A stretch of 64,000 nucleotides of DNA from Myxocyprinus asiaticus (lineage: Eukaryota; Chordata; Actinopteri; Cypriniformes; Catostomidae): the NCBI RefSeq assembly GCF_019703515.2, contig NC_059349.1:20742744-20806743 (forward strand), in the 5' to 3' direction. The notes beneath the pieces were generated by a model. The model saw only the letters and a list, made by a program, of their open reading frames with translations. It had not been told where the DNA came from and made no database searches. Positions within the stretch are counted from its first letter, which is position 1; each line of letters starts with the position of its first letter. Shown piece after piece: positions 11,341 to 22,801 of this stretch. Made by a program: the position numbers and the translations under genes.

Positions 11341-11377
11341 CTCACTGACCTCCACTAGCATTCGATGCATGTTTCTG

Positions 11378-11690
11378 TGTTGCTGTGACATGGTATGGAG
11401 CAGGCTGAGGCATTGCTGTGATATGGCATGGAGCAGGCTGAGGCGTTGCTGTGACATGGCATGGAGCAGGCTGAGGCGTTGCTGTGACATGGCATGAAGC
11501 AGGCTGAGGATCCGGGGCAAAAGATGGCGCTAGCTCAGCAACCATGACGTGGAACTCTGGCTCGGTGGCCATGACGTGGAACTCTGGCTCGGCGGCCATG
11601 ACGTGGGATTGCGGCTCGGCATCCACCTCCTCCACAGTGAAAATGGTGATATATTGAGCCAGGCTGTGGGTAATCTGACCGCCTGGCATC
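11378..11690 (-). repeat. Protein-coding-type tandem repeats: 4 x 33 bp and 3 x 27 bp
   Basis: Four 33-bp units occupy 11,378-11,410, 11,411-11,443, 11,444-11,476 and 11,477-11,509, differing at a few positions. About three 27-bp units lie at 11,541-11,621. Both periods are multiples of three. A minus-strand frame (11,689-11,342) reads them as 11-residue PQPAPCHVTAT and 9-residue EPEFHVMAT repeats, starting MPGGQITHSL. This resembles low-complexity repeat proteins seen in fish repetitive elements, but I cannot place it in a known family. The frame runs into the LINE ORF1 side, suggesting a junction between two elements near 11,375. Confidence 0.6.
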
Positions 11691-11995
11691 AGAGAAGAGA
11701 TGGGCTCATTAAGTCCAAATAGGAAACAGTCTTGTCACCCAACAAAGTTACAATCACAATACTTGACAATGGAAAACATGAGGGCTTAAATACTAGACAT
11801 GGGAGAACACATGACAAAAATGACCAATGAACAGACAGAACTGATAACAAGATAACAAGACAATGAACCAATGAAAACAAGACACATGAACCTGGAGGGA
11901 AACATGAAATCACATGACAAGGGAACCACATGACATGAAACAGGAACTAAACTTTTCAAAATAAAAGACATGAAAAACACGAATCAACAAAATAC
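11691..11995 (-). mobile_element. LTR-like or 5' leader region of an unclassified retroelement
   Basis: On the minus strand this stretch is T-rich with CATG-rich pyrimidine blocks, contains TATTTAAGCCC (11,792-11,782) as a TATA-like promoter, and runs directly into the repeat ORF above. Composition and order resemble a fish gypsy-type LTR followed by a leader and an ORF. No second LTR and no target duplication are visible, so this is an inference from resemblance. Confidence 0.35.
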
Positions 11996-12127
11996 ACATG
12001 ACAGATGTATATCGGGATTTTTTTTTTTTTTTCTGATATAAATATGGCTGCTCGTTGCACAATAGTCTTTGTCTTTTCAAAAATATTTCTCAATACAACT
12101 TTGGTAGAGTGTAAGTGCTAGGGTAAG

Positions 12128-12330
12128 TTAAAGGGGGTCGCACACCAGACGTGTCTGGCAAATGACATGGCGCTTTCTAAAATTCAAAACAATTGCTTTT
12201 TTTGAACGTACATGCGCACACACTGCGGGTAAGCCGTCTCCGGAGGCTGTTAAAAATTCTGTAGCGCCACGGAATTAACTCACATAGTTTTCCATAACAT
12301 TTGACCCAAATCACTATCAGAGGAAAAAGT
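12128..12330 (+). mobile_element. Single end of a TTAA-type MITE
   Basis: The end reads TTAAAGGGGGTCGCACACC, then AGACGTGTCTGG. The TTAA|AGG boundary is like the other TTAA-type families in the window. No matching inverted end is seen before the hAT element at 12,394, so this copy is truncated or its partner is diverged. Confidence 0.4.
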
Positions 12331-12393
12331 TTATTTACTCTAGTCAGCACTGGATGATATATTGTGTATATGTATCTTTCATATAGTCTACAC

Positions 12394-13078
12394 CAGAGCT
12401 ATTCAACTGGCGGCCCGTGGGCCAAATCCGGCCCGTTTTAAATTTTCAGTGGCCCATGTGAGGTTGTCAGTTGTCTTAAGGGCTGTTCACACTGAACGCA
12501 TTTTGTGTCTGTTTGCACTGTTTTTAGATTTTTTCCAGTGTAAACTTGCACTAGATGGACGTTGCACCACATCTCAATGTTTTTATAGTGTCCTATGCAG
12601 GAGTGCCGCGAGTTGACGGAATGGAAAGAATAAAGAACTAAAATCATGGATGACTGATAAGCGCGAGTTTGGAGAAACAGAAGAGTACTATTCATTAATT
12701 TGGTCATGAAAACATGCGATTTGAAAAGTGAAAAGTTTAAATCAATGCATCTATAACAAACTTCACTGTTATTGTTAAAAATAAATTAGTATCAGACTGA
12801 TTTACTCTCTCTGTTATGGACCAATTTTGAATGCACTCTTTTTTCTTTTTCTTTTCTTCAGAATTTCCTGCTGGAAATTTTTTCTCATGATGAAAAATGA
12901 AAGCAATTAACACAGATATTTTATTTTTATAGTAAACAAATATTATAGACCTACTATAAAATGATATCTGATAGAAGCTTTATGTTAACAAAATATTCTA
13001 ACTTGGCCCACATGCCCCAAAGATTTTTTTTTTCTTTTTTTCATGAGGGCCACTTGTCAATGAAGTTGAATAGCCCTG
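12394..13078. mobile_element. Non-autonomous hAT element with 8-bp TSD
   Basis: Termini are CAGAGCTATTCAACT on the left and its imperfect inverse AGTTGAATAGCCCTG on the right. Flanking octamers are GTCTACAC (12,386-12,393) and GCCTACAC (13,079-13,086), matching at 7 of 8. CAG-start TIRs and 8-bp duplications define hAT. Length is 685 bp with no transposase. Inside, from about 12,476, GGGCTGTTCACACTGAACGC looks like the end of another MITE family. Confidence 0.75.
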
Positions 13079-13086
13079 GCCTACAC

Positions 13087-13669
13087 AATGTATTTTCAGT
13101 TACAAGTATGTCTTTTTGTGGATTGAAATGATACATTCACCATTTCTAATCCTCGCCATTTCTAATTGTTCAGTTTGCACAGTTACACCAGTTTTGTACA
13201 CTTACCTGCAAACTCATCAATGTTACTTTGTTAAATCTTGAAGAAGTACAAAATCCTTCGCAACTTTGAACTGCAATCAGCTCATTATGTGCGTGTGATA
13301 CCTGTGCCTCTTCCATTCCACAGCTAGCTTCAGTAAATTTTATGTCACACCCTTGTGGTCTCCCAAAGCTATTACGTCAGATTACATTGAATGGAAACCA
13401 ACTCGCAGTGAATTAAAAGCACACAAATTATGTTTCTTATTTAAATGTTGGCTGATATTAATATTTCAACGCCTCAAAAATGTATTGATAAAATAATTTG
13501 TTGTCAATAATCAAAATATTTTATGACAACCCTAGAAATACTTCAACACTGGAAAGAAAAATTTGCTGGTCATACAAGTTAAATTGATTTAGGTTATCAA
13601 TAATTTTGTTGCCATGGCTACAAATACTGGTCCCTCTATATACTGGGAGTCCAGGTCACAGTGTATTTC

Positions 13670-13741
<72 letters not shown>

Positions 13742-15270
13742 CATTGTACTTTCCAGGCTTTAAAAAGCTTTAACCTGGAGATTAGAGCATCACAATGTTC
13801 AAATGCAACTTTTATTTGTATTCAGGCTATAAGCTTAAAGATCAAGCATGCAAACTAGTAAAATGACAATAAGACAAGACAGGGTATTTCATTAGGTTTC
13901 TATAAGGTGACTTGTCAGCCAAACAAATTGCACAGTGACTAAATATTGATGACTTTGATTGAAGCGTACATGTCGTTTAGGTCCTTGCCAGTCCACATAT
14001 GGTGAAGAGCAGAGGAGAAAAGAATGAGAAAAGGAGGGTAGGAGAAAGCAGAAAAGGATATGGAGAGAGTAAGGCAGAGAGAGAGTGAAGGAGCTCTCCT
14101 TTGGGAGTTACAGACATTAGGACTCATCAGCTTGACATACGAATCATTCTTTCATGTAAACATAAATATGAGAGTGTGTTCCTGAAGTAGCAGCAATTTC
14201 TGTTGCTAGGCTACGTTGCATTAAGCAGTGTTGCTGTCCCTGTTCATTTCACTCCAGGGATTTCAAAGAAAGCAAAAGAACCTGCCACCTATAATGAAAA
14301 TTTTCTCCAACTCTACAGCCTTAGAAAGCTCATAAACATGGCTCTAAATTAATCAGTATTAGGTTTGGAAAATAGTTCTGTTGTTGCATGTTACTCAACC
14401 CTGTATTACAAGCAGAAATAACTCAAAACTTCATTAAGAGTGCAAAGACACCCAACTGGGAGTGGTGAGGTAGTAGGAGGCACATCATTTTAGCCCTAAT
14501 GAATTAATATCTAAGAAATATCTGAATATTATGCATTAAGAACAAAAACACATGATACTTAAACCAAGCCGATCAGTCTATAGGTTTCTATTACCTTACC
14601 AGGTTCAAGCCATACAGCCATAAGAATGAGGAAGTGTAATTGTTTTCATGACCAAAAAAAAAAAACAAAAACATATCTATTACGTGTAGTTTATAAAACC
14701 GTTAGTTCTGGCTCTCTGATTGGATGAGCTGGGCCTGGGTTCTGAGCTGTTTTAAATTATTAAATTATCAAATAATTATTAAACTACCGATTTAAACTTG
14801 TTGATTGTAAGTATGGAAACAACATATTTTTAAGTTTATTATTTAGGTTTATTGCAACGTATTCAGATATTCACAATTATATAATTAGTTTGAGAGTGTA
14901 GGGAAACCGACTTGATTACATCATTCACAGTCCATCACGGGAGTAGGTGATCGCTGCAGAGCTCTTTTTGTGCCCTTTGTTTGCAGTGATTCTCTGATTT
15001 GTAGATCTTTCTCTTTAGGATTAAAAATGGAGTTGAAATAGTGCAGATTGACAACTTCAACAGAAGTATATAGCATTAATTAACAACCTCTGAGCTCACG
15101 GTAGGTCTGTCTTTAAAGGTTTATAAGTTGTCGTTAATAATCAATCCTCTACAGAAAAAATGAATGGGATTTTTACTTCTGGAACCAGAATTTTGCACTC
15201 TCTTGATTTTTATATTAATGTGCATGTTGCTTGGCAGCCGTAAACATTCTACAGATAGATAACAAACTGC
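13087..15270. other. Non-coding DNA with a long AT microsatellite
   Basis: Apart from the (TA)n run at 13,672-13,741 I see no element with clear ends and no gene. The minus-strand open frame at 13,939-14,127 overlaps a purine-rich tract and has no recognisable domain. Confidence 0.5.
13672..13741. repeat. (TA)n microsatellite, about 70 bp
   Basis: An uninterrupted TA dinucleotide run of about 35 units. Confidence 0.95.
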
Positions 15271-15450
15271 ACTGTAAAAAAATCTTGTTGTTTCAACCTA
15301 AAAAAGTAAGTGTTCATGCTGCTTTAAAATTTTAAGTTGTGTCAACTTAAGAGGGAAAGTTGTATAAACAGAACATACATTTTTACTTAGACCAATATAA
15401 CTTGTTAAATGAACAATGTATTTTTAAGTAAAATTGACTTTCTTAGTTCA
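15271..15450. mobile_element. CACTGTAAAA-type MITE fragment
   Basis: It starts CACTGTAAAAAAATCTTGTT and continues with TTTCAACCT and CAACTTAAG motifs. A similar start occurs at 58,308, and similar internal motifs occur at 52,195-52,400. These belong to a widespread fish family of non-autonomous DNA elements. The second end is not clear here. Confidence 0.45.
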
Positions 15451-15599
15451 ATCAGCTTCAATGTAATTCAATTAGCCTACTTATATTAGCATTTAATATT
15501 ACTGATAACCATAGAATAAGTTAGGGCTATCCCATTTCCAGAGGCAAAACAAACTGCAATTTGATAGTAAATGGCAAGTTAATGATCAGAGACCAAAAT

Positions 15600-16700
15600 T
15601 CAGTTCAGTTCACTTCAGTTTATTATTTATCCATTGGGACATTTCATTTGCGCAAGAGTCACATTAAAACATCCAAACACACATGTCAACATAACACAAA
15701 AAGCAAAAAGAGATCAATATTTAGGTCAAGAGTAATATGGATTCGACAGGATATACACAAATAAAATTCACAATTTCTACCCAATAAAACTTACTAAAAT
15801 AGTTAAGTCACAAACTACAATGAGTTTAACCAACTGACTGCTACAGGAGTGAACGAGTTTCTAAATCTTTTAGTTCTTTCCCCTAGCATTCTATATCTAT
15901 GCCCTGATGGCATTATAACTAATTATTTGTAAAGTGGATGGTTTGGACAATTCAGTATTGTATGCACTTGATCTATGACTCATTTGTTATATATTTCCTT
16001 TAGCTGAACTTGTTGCATTCCTATCACCTTGTAAGCAGTTTTAATTAGCCTTGTCAGCCTATTTTTAGTACTCAGAGTCATATTATTGAACCACACCACA
16101 ACACAATACGAAATAACAAATTCAATTAAACTATGATAAAATAATGTCATTAATACACTGCATACCTTAAAAGAGTTAATTTTCCTTAAAAAGAACAAGC
16201 GCTGCTGAACCTTTTTATAGACTGCATCAGTATTTGAATCAAAATTCAGTTTGTTATACGCAATTGTCCCCAAATACTTATATTCAGAGACAGTCTCAAT
16301 GTCCACCCCCTGTATAGTTGTATGACTAACAGAGGTGGCAGACCATCCAAAATCTATCATCATATCTATTGCCTAGGCAGTATTTATTATTAAACAACTA
16401 CTACTGCTCCAAGAAGCAAAGTCCTCCACCACCGGTCCATGAGAAACCTCATCATCTTTCAAGAGACTCACATTAACTATATCATCAGCAAACATTTAGT
16501 ATTTGCCTATTTTCATACATACTTTTACAATCATTAGTGGACAAAATATAAAGTAGAGGAGAGAGGACACACCCCTGCGGGGAACCTGTGGATGAGGATA
16601 ACTTGGAAGATAGTATATACTACACAAAAAATTCACTATCTGATCATATTCAGATTTAAGCTTGTCAAGGAGACACACATGGGCCTCAACACTTTAAACG
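15600..16700 (-). pseudogene. 5'-truncated LINE, reverse-transcriptase C-terminal half
   Basis: On the minus strand STGSPQGCVLSPLLY (about 16,590-16,545) is the conserved PQG block, FADDIVNVSLL (about 16,495) contains the catalytic FADD box, and the segment 16,363-15,980 contains IQGVDIETVSEYKYLGTIAY, FFLRKINSFKV and YHSLIEFVISYCVVVWF, typical of the connection region of a non-LTR retrotransposon. The 3' end carries GAACT-like repeats (15,600-15,620 on the plus strand CAGTTCAGTTCACTTCAG). The clade differs from the L2 copy at 6.6-11.4 kb, with Rex-like features, but I cannot assign it firmly. Frameshifts and stops make it inactive. Confidence 0.75.
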
Positions 16701-18449
16701 CAAATCACAGTGTTGGTGACAATCATTAAACACATCATTGAGTAAACAGATAAGATCTGAATTATTGCTACATGATAAATAACTTAGTGATAAAAAAAAA
16801 CAAAAAAAACAAAAAAAAAACAACAACAACCAACAGCATATATAAAAACAGCAAACAGTAAAAAATGAAAGGACTGTAACACTGCAAATTGCATCATTTA
16901 TTCATGCCGCAGTGCATGCTGGGAATTCAAATACATGAGGGTGATGTGCGTAGTTCTCTTAGCTTTTTTATTTCACCTGAATAGTTTTTCAAAGTTCAAT
17001 AACTTATCACAATTTCAGTCAAAAAAAATCTTGGATAATTGAGTTATCTCAACAAAATCAATTCAGGGCAGTTAATTCTACATTTAAAGCTATGATAACA
17101 AAAGATAAAATAATTTGGCAGAAAAGTAATTAATTCTGATTATCATTACAAACTATTTATTAAACACATGTGTATTTTAGCATTTCTGCTGTTTCCACGT
17201 TTTGTTTAAAAGTGCTTCATGTTGTGCCAAAAAAACGCCCCTTTAATTGTTGAAATTGTTGTTATAATATGGCTCTTTTTGGAAAAATACATCTTTATAA
17301 TCTATAAAATAAATCCAAAATAGTGTTTAAAATAAAATAGTGTGTTGGCTTATTCCATGCCATAAGGCAGAGAAGCAGCAATCAAAGTTTATTCATATTT
17401 TGTTGAGTTAGGTTTTCTCTTTGTCTCTTCTCTGTCTTTCATTTCTGTCTTTCTCAGCTCAGGGCTTCAGGGATATCCATTATGCTGGGCTTGCACACTC
17501 CTTTATTCATGGGTTTGGACCTCTCATACAATTTCATGAACCTGGCCTGTGAGAGTAACCTTATTTCAGCTCAACTCAGAAGCGCAGCCGCTGTATGGCA
17601 GCATGCATTAAAATAAAACCTCAAAGATATGCTGGCTGTACAGTGAACATATCTGTCTGTTTCTCAGAGTTATGAGTGAGTAACACTACAGAGACAGTTG
17701 AGGAATTGCAGGCAAGCAATCACCAACCACTTTTCATCACTACATGTTCACTGTTTATTGAATTCACCCTGTGTTCTTTAATATGTTGAACTGAGGTTGA
17801 GATTAAAGATAATCAAATTATTTTGATAATGCTGTTTTGAACATACAGGTCTGAGTGCATTTAATAAATGCATAGAGCAGCACTGTAGCGATGCTTCAGT
17901 GCAATTTAAGCACTATGAAATTCTATATCCCAGTGTTGAATGTTGAATCTGATGTGCTGCGATAGGCATCCATCTGTTTATGTGCTCCACATCACATTAG
18001 GTTAGGACGTGAAATGAGAGGCATTTTTTTTTAAAACCACATGCCCACGGCACAACAGCTCAGAATATAATTTTCTCCAAAATCTTGTTGTTGTTGCTTA
18101 ATCAATAAAGGCAATACACAGGCCCATGAATTCCATGAAGGACATTTTTGCAAGGATCTTGTGATTCCTAAATTCATAGTAGAACATTCAGGCAAGTTCT
18201 TCAGCTTGAAATCTAACAGCATGTAATCACATATTGCATAGAACACCTTACATTTCTAAACTGTAAGCCAGTAAATAATACTCTGAGAGATCTGTTGGGC
18301 ACAAAGCTTGTTGCAGCTGCCATGAGATAAACAATCTCCTCAATCTGTGGATATGTGTTCATGTTCTTCTTTACTACTGTAACTGTTGCTCCGGGTGATC
18401 TCATTTATAGCTGTAGGCATTTGTACATAAAATGTACACATAAATTTGT
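16701..18449. other. Non-coding DNA
   Basis: An A-rich, (CAA)n-containing stretch lies at 16,790-16,830. GCCGCAGTGCATGCTGGGAATTC-like sequence near 16,903 resembles the end of a CACTG-type MITE. 17,340-17,900 looks unique and repeat-free, and I see no gene in it. Confidence 0.4.
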
Positions 18450-19974
18450 GTACATTTGGATAGACACTGAAATGTATCGACATATGGACAGGATCTAAAA
18501 TGTAAACCTTTTTATGTAGTGTTCGATTATTAGAAACATAACATTTTTTACGAATCCTCTTTAGATTGGTCAAAACTGGAATTGCTGAAACCTTTACAAG
18601 GTGATCCACTGCAGATGAATGACTGTGTTCAAAACTCCGAAGCAATCCCATGGTTAGAACCTCATTTATTAGTAAATAATGAAAATTATTTCGAGAAAGA
18701 CATTTTAATGGCAAATTTATAAATAAAATCCAAATTAGTCTATTAAAAGTAGTCAAATGCTGAATCAAATCATCATCAAAACTCAACAAGTATGAAACAC
18801 ACAAGTGTGAAAGTAAGTAAAACACTGTTGAAGTTATGGTGTAAAATGTATTTTACATTGCATAATTAATACATTTACTGACTTGTTTGTGTGCTGTCAC
18901 AATAACATGATCACACGGGAAATCGACATGCTGCATCCGAAAGTTCATGTACCTTGAAATCGACCACATTCTGCCAAATTACTGACAAGAGCCATCCCCA
19001 ATCAGGTATTTTTGCATCAAATCAAACATGTTTTCTTTTCCATGTGGTGCTATATCCCTTTTCTCTAATAGTGTGATGCACGAGAAGCCTTTACAAAATG
19101 GGTTCTGGTCCCATGGAAAATTGAAGTAATTGTGTTCATGTAAACAATGGTGGCGCGATTTGGAGATTGCATTTTCGATCTAAAATAAAATTTTAACTCC
19201 ATTGACGGTAAGGTTTAGGATAGGGGTTTGGTTTAGGGAGTAGGGTCAATGAAATATACATTCCTAATGACTGCATTATATTCTTAACAACTAAAAATAC
19301 AACTCACCTTTGTTTTCACCCTGTGGACATTTCACTTGGAAACTGGTCAACAACACCTCCAAATTTTGCCACTGGAGGTAGTGGTTAGAATTTCGGTAAG
19401 TAAACCGATTTAAGCAGCAGAACTTTCGAACTCTTGTCGCTGAATTCAGTATGATCAGTCTGGTCACAATGGTTCTGATCATTATTTAGAAATCGCACTG
19501 AACTAAATGAAATAATTATAAAGTCAAATTAGATACACTTGTTAACTGAGTTGAATAAATGTGACATTCTATTCCATTGAATTCCATGAATGAAATATTT
19601 GGTAAACCTCAAAGGATTCATAAACATTTATATGCCTCTAAAGTTGTAATTCCATAAGTGTTTGTGTTTTAGAAGCTGACCATACGTAGATATTGTATGT
19701 GCAGTTATAGTGTCTATCCAAATGTAAAAAAAAAATCTGTGTGTGCATGAACCACACTTGTAATATGCAAACCTATGAATACTAATCAGATCACATTGTG
19801 TTGCTTGTTATGCCTATGTTTTTGAGCACCACAGATGTCATCCATCATGTTAGAGAAAAGTAATGCCTGGCCTTATTGTCTTTACTGGTTACTGTTTGCT
19901 TAAACTGCTCTGCAATTTACCTACTGAGACATTGGTACAGAAGGGCAACACTGTGGCCACTGAGAACATATACA
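18450..19974. other. Non-coding DNA with weak inverted match and telomere-like stretch
   Basis: TACATTTGGATAGACACT at about 18,453 recurs inverted at about 19,708-19,725, so the interval may be an old TIR element. GGTAAGGTTTAGGATAGG and TTTAGGGAGTAGGG (about 19,207-19,245) are degenerate TTAGGG-like runs of the sort embedded in fish dispersed repeats. The open frame of 161 codons at 18,825-18,340 on the minus strand is AT-rich with no recognisable domain. Confidence 0.35.
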
Positions 19975-20641
19975 CATTAAAAATGTTTTGTGTGGTAACC
20001 TAAAAAATGTGCTTCATGTGGTAACATCTAACTGGTTATGTTCTTTACAAAAATCGTATTTAAAGAAATATTCAAGATTTAAAAAAAAAAAAAACGTTAA
20101 GCTAATTCGACAACGTGTTGCACAATATTGATTACAACAAAAACATTTTTTGACTCATTCCTCCTTTTTCTTTAAAAAATAAAAATAAAAATAACAAAAA
20201 TCGAGGTTATATTGAGGCACTTACAATGGAAATTAATGGGGCCAATTTGGAGGGAAATGTGAAGCTTTTATAAAAACACTTACATTCATTCTTGAGTTAA
20301 AACTTGTGTATTATTTCAGCTGTAAAGTTGTTTAAATCATAGTTTTTACAATTGTTTTAGGGTTACGTTGTCATTTACAGATTGGCCTCATTCACTTCCG
20401 TTGCAAGTGCCTCACTGGAACCCAGATTTTTACTTTTTTTGGAAAATAGTGGAAAATAATTTTGTGATAATCAACATTATGCCACAAATTATGTAGATTG
20501 AGTTTAACTTGTATTGAACCCGGAATATTCCTTTATGTTATTTAAAACTAACTTTACCTGACGAAATTAATTTTTAAAAGTTATCATGTAGAAATAGATG
20601 CTTAAGGTAACAATTCCAGGTTACCACTTTTTTCAATGTAA
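19975..20641. mobile_element. Outer TIR element interrupted by a TTAA element
   Basis: The left end contains ACATTAAAAATG and GTGGTAACCT. The right end, reverse-complemented, reads TACATTGAAAAAAGTGGTAA then CCTGGAATTG. A similar left end occurs at 24,697. The middle of this element is occupied by the copy at 20,060-20,535. Confidence 0.5.
20060..20535. mobile_element. TTAA-type MITE (copy 1 of family also at 35,459)
   Basis: It shares with 35,459-36,478 the ordered blocks GAGGCACTTACAATGGA, AATGGGGCCAA, GCTGTAAAGTTGTTTAAATC, AACATTATGCC and ACTTGTATTGAACC, ending near GGAATATTCCTTTA. The left end is eroded to TTTAAAGAAATATTC. It has no coding capacity. Confidence 0.7.
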
Positions 20642-22072
20642 GTGGATATAAGAATAAAATTTGTTTAGGTGCAGTTTTGTGTGAACATGGAAGACACTGG
20701 GATTGAAAATAATTTTTAATAGAACAGTTTTTTTTTTTTTTTTTCATTCCTCAGGCACATTTTTATAGACACTCTTAGCAATTCATTCTTCTCTGATGTG
20801 CACCGCCATTGCATTTACTGCAGACGTTTTAGCAGAAGCAAAAAGCAGTGCATTCAAGGCATACATTTTATCCCTTCAGACCAATCAGACCCATCTTTCC
20901 ATTCCACCATTCTCTACCAGTTGAGCTACAGGAACAGCACTACCTATCAGTGTCATTGCCTATCCACAACACATTCCGAATTGTACAACTAGACTTTGAC
21001 ATATCTCCAACCAACAACTGAACAGTCAGAGTGATCCTCTTTCTTTTTAAAATTAATGCATCTGAATTTGGAGATTTGTGCTGCTGAAGGTCTGGCTCAT
21101 TGTTCGCTGGATGATGTCCAAAAAAACCTTCTATCATCGAGCAGTAGAAACGCCACACCACATCATTTCCTCTATTCTTTCCTAATATTTGATCACTTCT
21201 AAGCCCTGATGCTAGAGTGGCTCTTCTACACAACAGATTAATATGGTTTTGGAATATGGAGGGGAGTTCAGTGATCAATAATGCTTACAGTCCCTAAAAT
21301 GGCAAGAAATAATATCTGAGGCTAATGTGCCTGAAATTCTCATTTAAGAGTCTGTGTGCTAACCTCCTTAGCACGTCCCCTTGAGGAAACGGGGGATGAT
21401 TAGGAATTCGTTAGCAGGCTTCTATTTTTATGCTGATGACACACTTTTCTCTCCTCTCTCCCAATGTTGCTGGCTCTTGACTTTCTCAACGCTTCTCAAA
21501 CTAGATCAGCTCTTTGCCACAGCTTCCAGAAATGTGACACGCTGTTCATTAAGAAAAAAAAAAAACCCCAATGGCCTCGGGGAGACAGTAGCAGTGGTGT
21601 AATGGATTAATCTGATTTGCTTTTTACATTGGCAAATGGTGAAATTTAAAGTGGCTTGATTATGCCTGGAACTAGAGATTGAAGGATTTGTTTATAGATC
21701 TGTGTGGTTTCGAGGTCTACACTTAACTTTTAATGTTACTGTAACTGCTTAAGCCTGGGAAGACTTCATGGGGGGACACCGAGAAATCTACTCGAAAAAT
21801 TCTGCCATCATATTCTCAACCTCATGTTGTCCAAACCTGAATGACTTTCTTACATCTGTGGAACACAATAGGCTGCTCTTACAATGCACTTCATTTTTCC
21901 CAACACACTCTCATAAGGATACATATCAATAGCAACCTTTTGCCTGCACCATCAAAACGTTGCTCTTTGCTCCATATTTTACATTTTACTCTGCCATATT
22001 TAACTTATTTTGGATGCTTTACCAAAGGCTACATTGTAAGATGAAATGAATTATGTCAGCATTTACTGATTA
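20642..22072. other. Non-coding DNA with a half palindromic MITE
   Basis: Bases 21,795-21,880 hold one arm of the palindromic MITE family (AAAATTCTGCCATCATATTC, CTCATGTTGTCC, CTGTGGAACACAA). The rest shows a poly-T run at 20,728-20,743 and no recognised gene. Confidence 0.5.
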
Positions 22073-22801
22073 GCCGCTTTTCCACCATCAGGCTGAATGG
22101 TTCTGAGCACGGTGAGGAATGGTTCCAGTAGCATATCACTTGGGCACAGTTCGGTATGGCACGGTTAGCTAACTGTGCTTAACCGTGCTGGTGGAATGGT
22201 TTTAGTATGTGGTGACTCGTGGTTGTCAATTTGTTAACACCAAGGAATTTCATTTGTTTCTAGGTAGCTGGCAAAGTTAGCTATGGTGAGATTAATAAAA
22301 ATGTAATAAAAAGTTGTGTATGTTTAGCATATTTTCTTGATATTATGATGATGCTTTAACTAGTATAGAACATAATTTTTCTACACGCCTTTTTGTCAGG
22401 GAGGTAGATTACGCTAGCTAGATCATTAAAACTCAAATAATTTATTATGATATTACTTGTATAATATCTTGTCAGTTAATGTCCTTTTTAGCTGGTCTGG
22501 AAACTTTAACCTTTGTGTTCGTGTCCGGTGGGATGCAAAACCCTCAGCATATCATGGTAAACCTCTCGCCTTTTTCACTTTGCTTTCCTTTTATTGACAT
22601 GGGACATTTATTTCCTGTGCTTAAGCAGAGTAAAACCAGGGGGGAAAGACCTAAAAAACTGAAATATGTATCATCCTCCATAGCATGCTCGTTCAAATGT
22701 TTGCATCTCAGGCCCTCGCCAACTGACGTATTGGTTACATTCTAATACACACAGCACTACAGTGGAAAAAGAAATGTTCAGCACGATGGTGGAAAAGCAG
22801 C
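22073..22801. mobile_element. TIR element (GCTTTTCCACCAT ends)
   Basis: The left end is GCCGCTTTTCCACCATC and the right end, reverse-complemented, is GCTGCTTTTCCACCATCG. The inner left part has imperfect repeats of ACGGT and GGTTAGC-like blocks. Length is about 730 bp. A target duplication is not clear, so the superfamily is open. The open frame inside at 22,479-22,745 has no recognised domain. Confidence 0.55.

Larger units (their letters stand above)
6573..11375 (-). mobile_element. Nearly full-length, degenerate L2-like LINE
   Basis: Read on the minus strand the element runs: ORF1 with an SGNH-esterase-like domain (about 11,340-10,660), ORF2 with an APE-type endonuclease (about 10,440-9,200) and a reverse transcriptase (8,935-7,560), a long 3' UTR (7,559-6,602) and a terminal pentanucleotide repeat (6,601-6,575). 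ORF1 esterase, APE endonuclease and short tandem repeats at the 3' end together fit the L2/CR1 group known from zebrafish. At about 4.8 kb it is close to full length. Every reading frame is broken by stops or frameshifts, so it is an old, inactive copy. The 5' boundary is uncertain because it abuts a different repetitive sequence at about 11,375. Confidence 0.85.

Noticed and set aside
11378..11509. Regular 33-bp repeats as a possible CRISPR array
   Set aside because: The units are contiguous without spacers, in a vertebrate genome, and in frame as protein repeats.
18340..18825. 161-codon open frame on the minus strand
   Set aside because: Low-complexity hydrophobic composition typical of AT-rich DNA, no domain, no splice signals.
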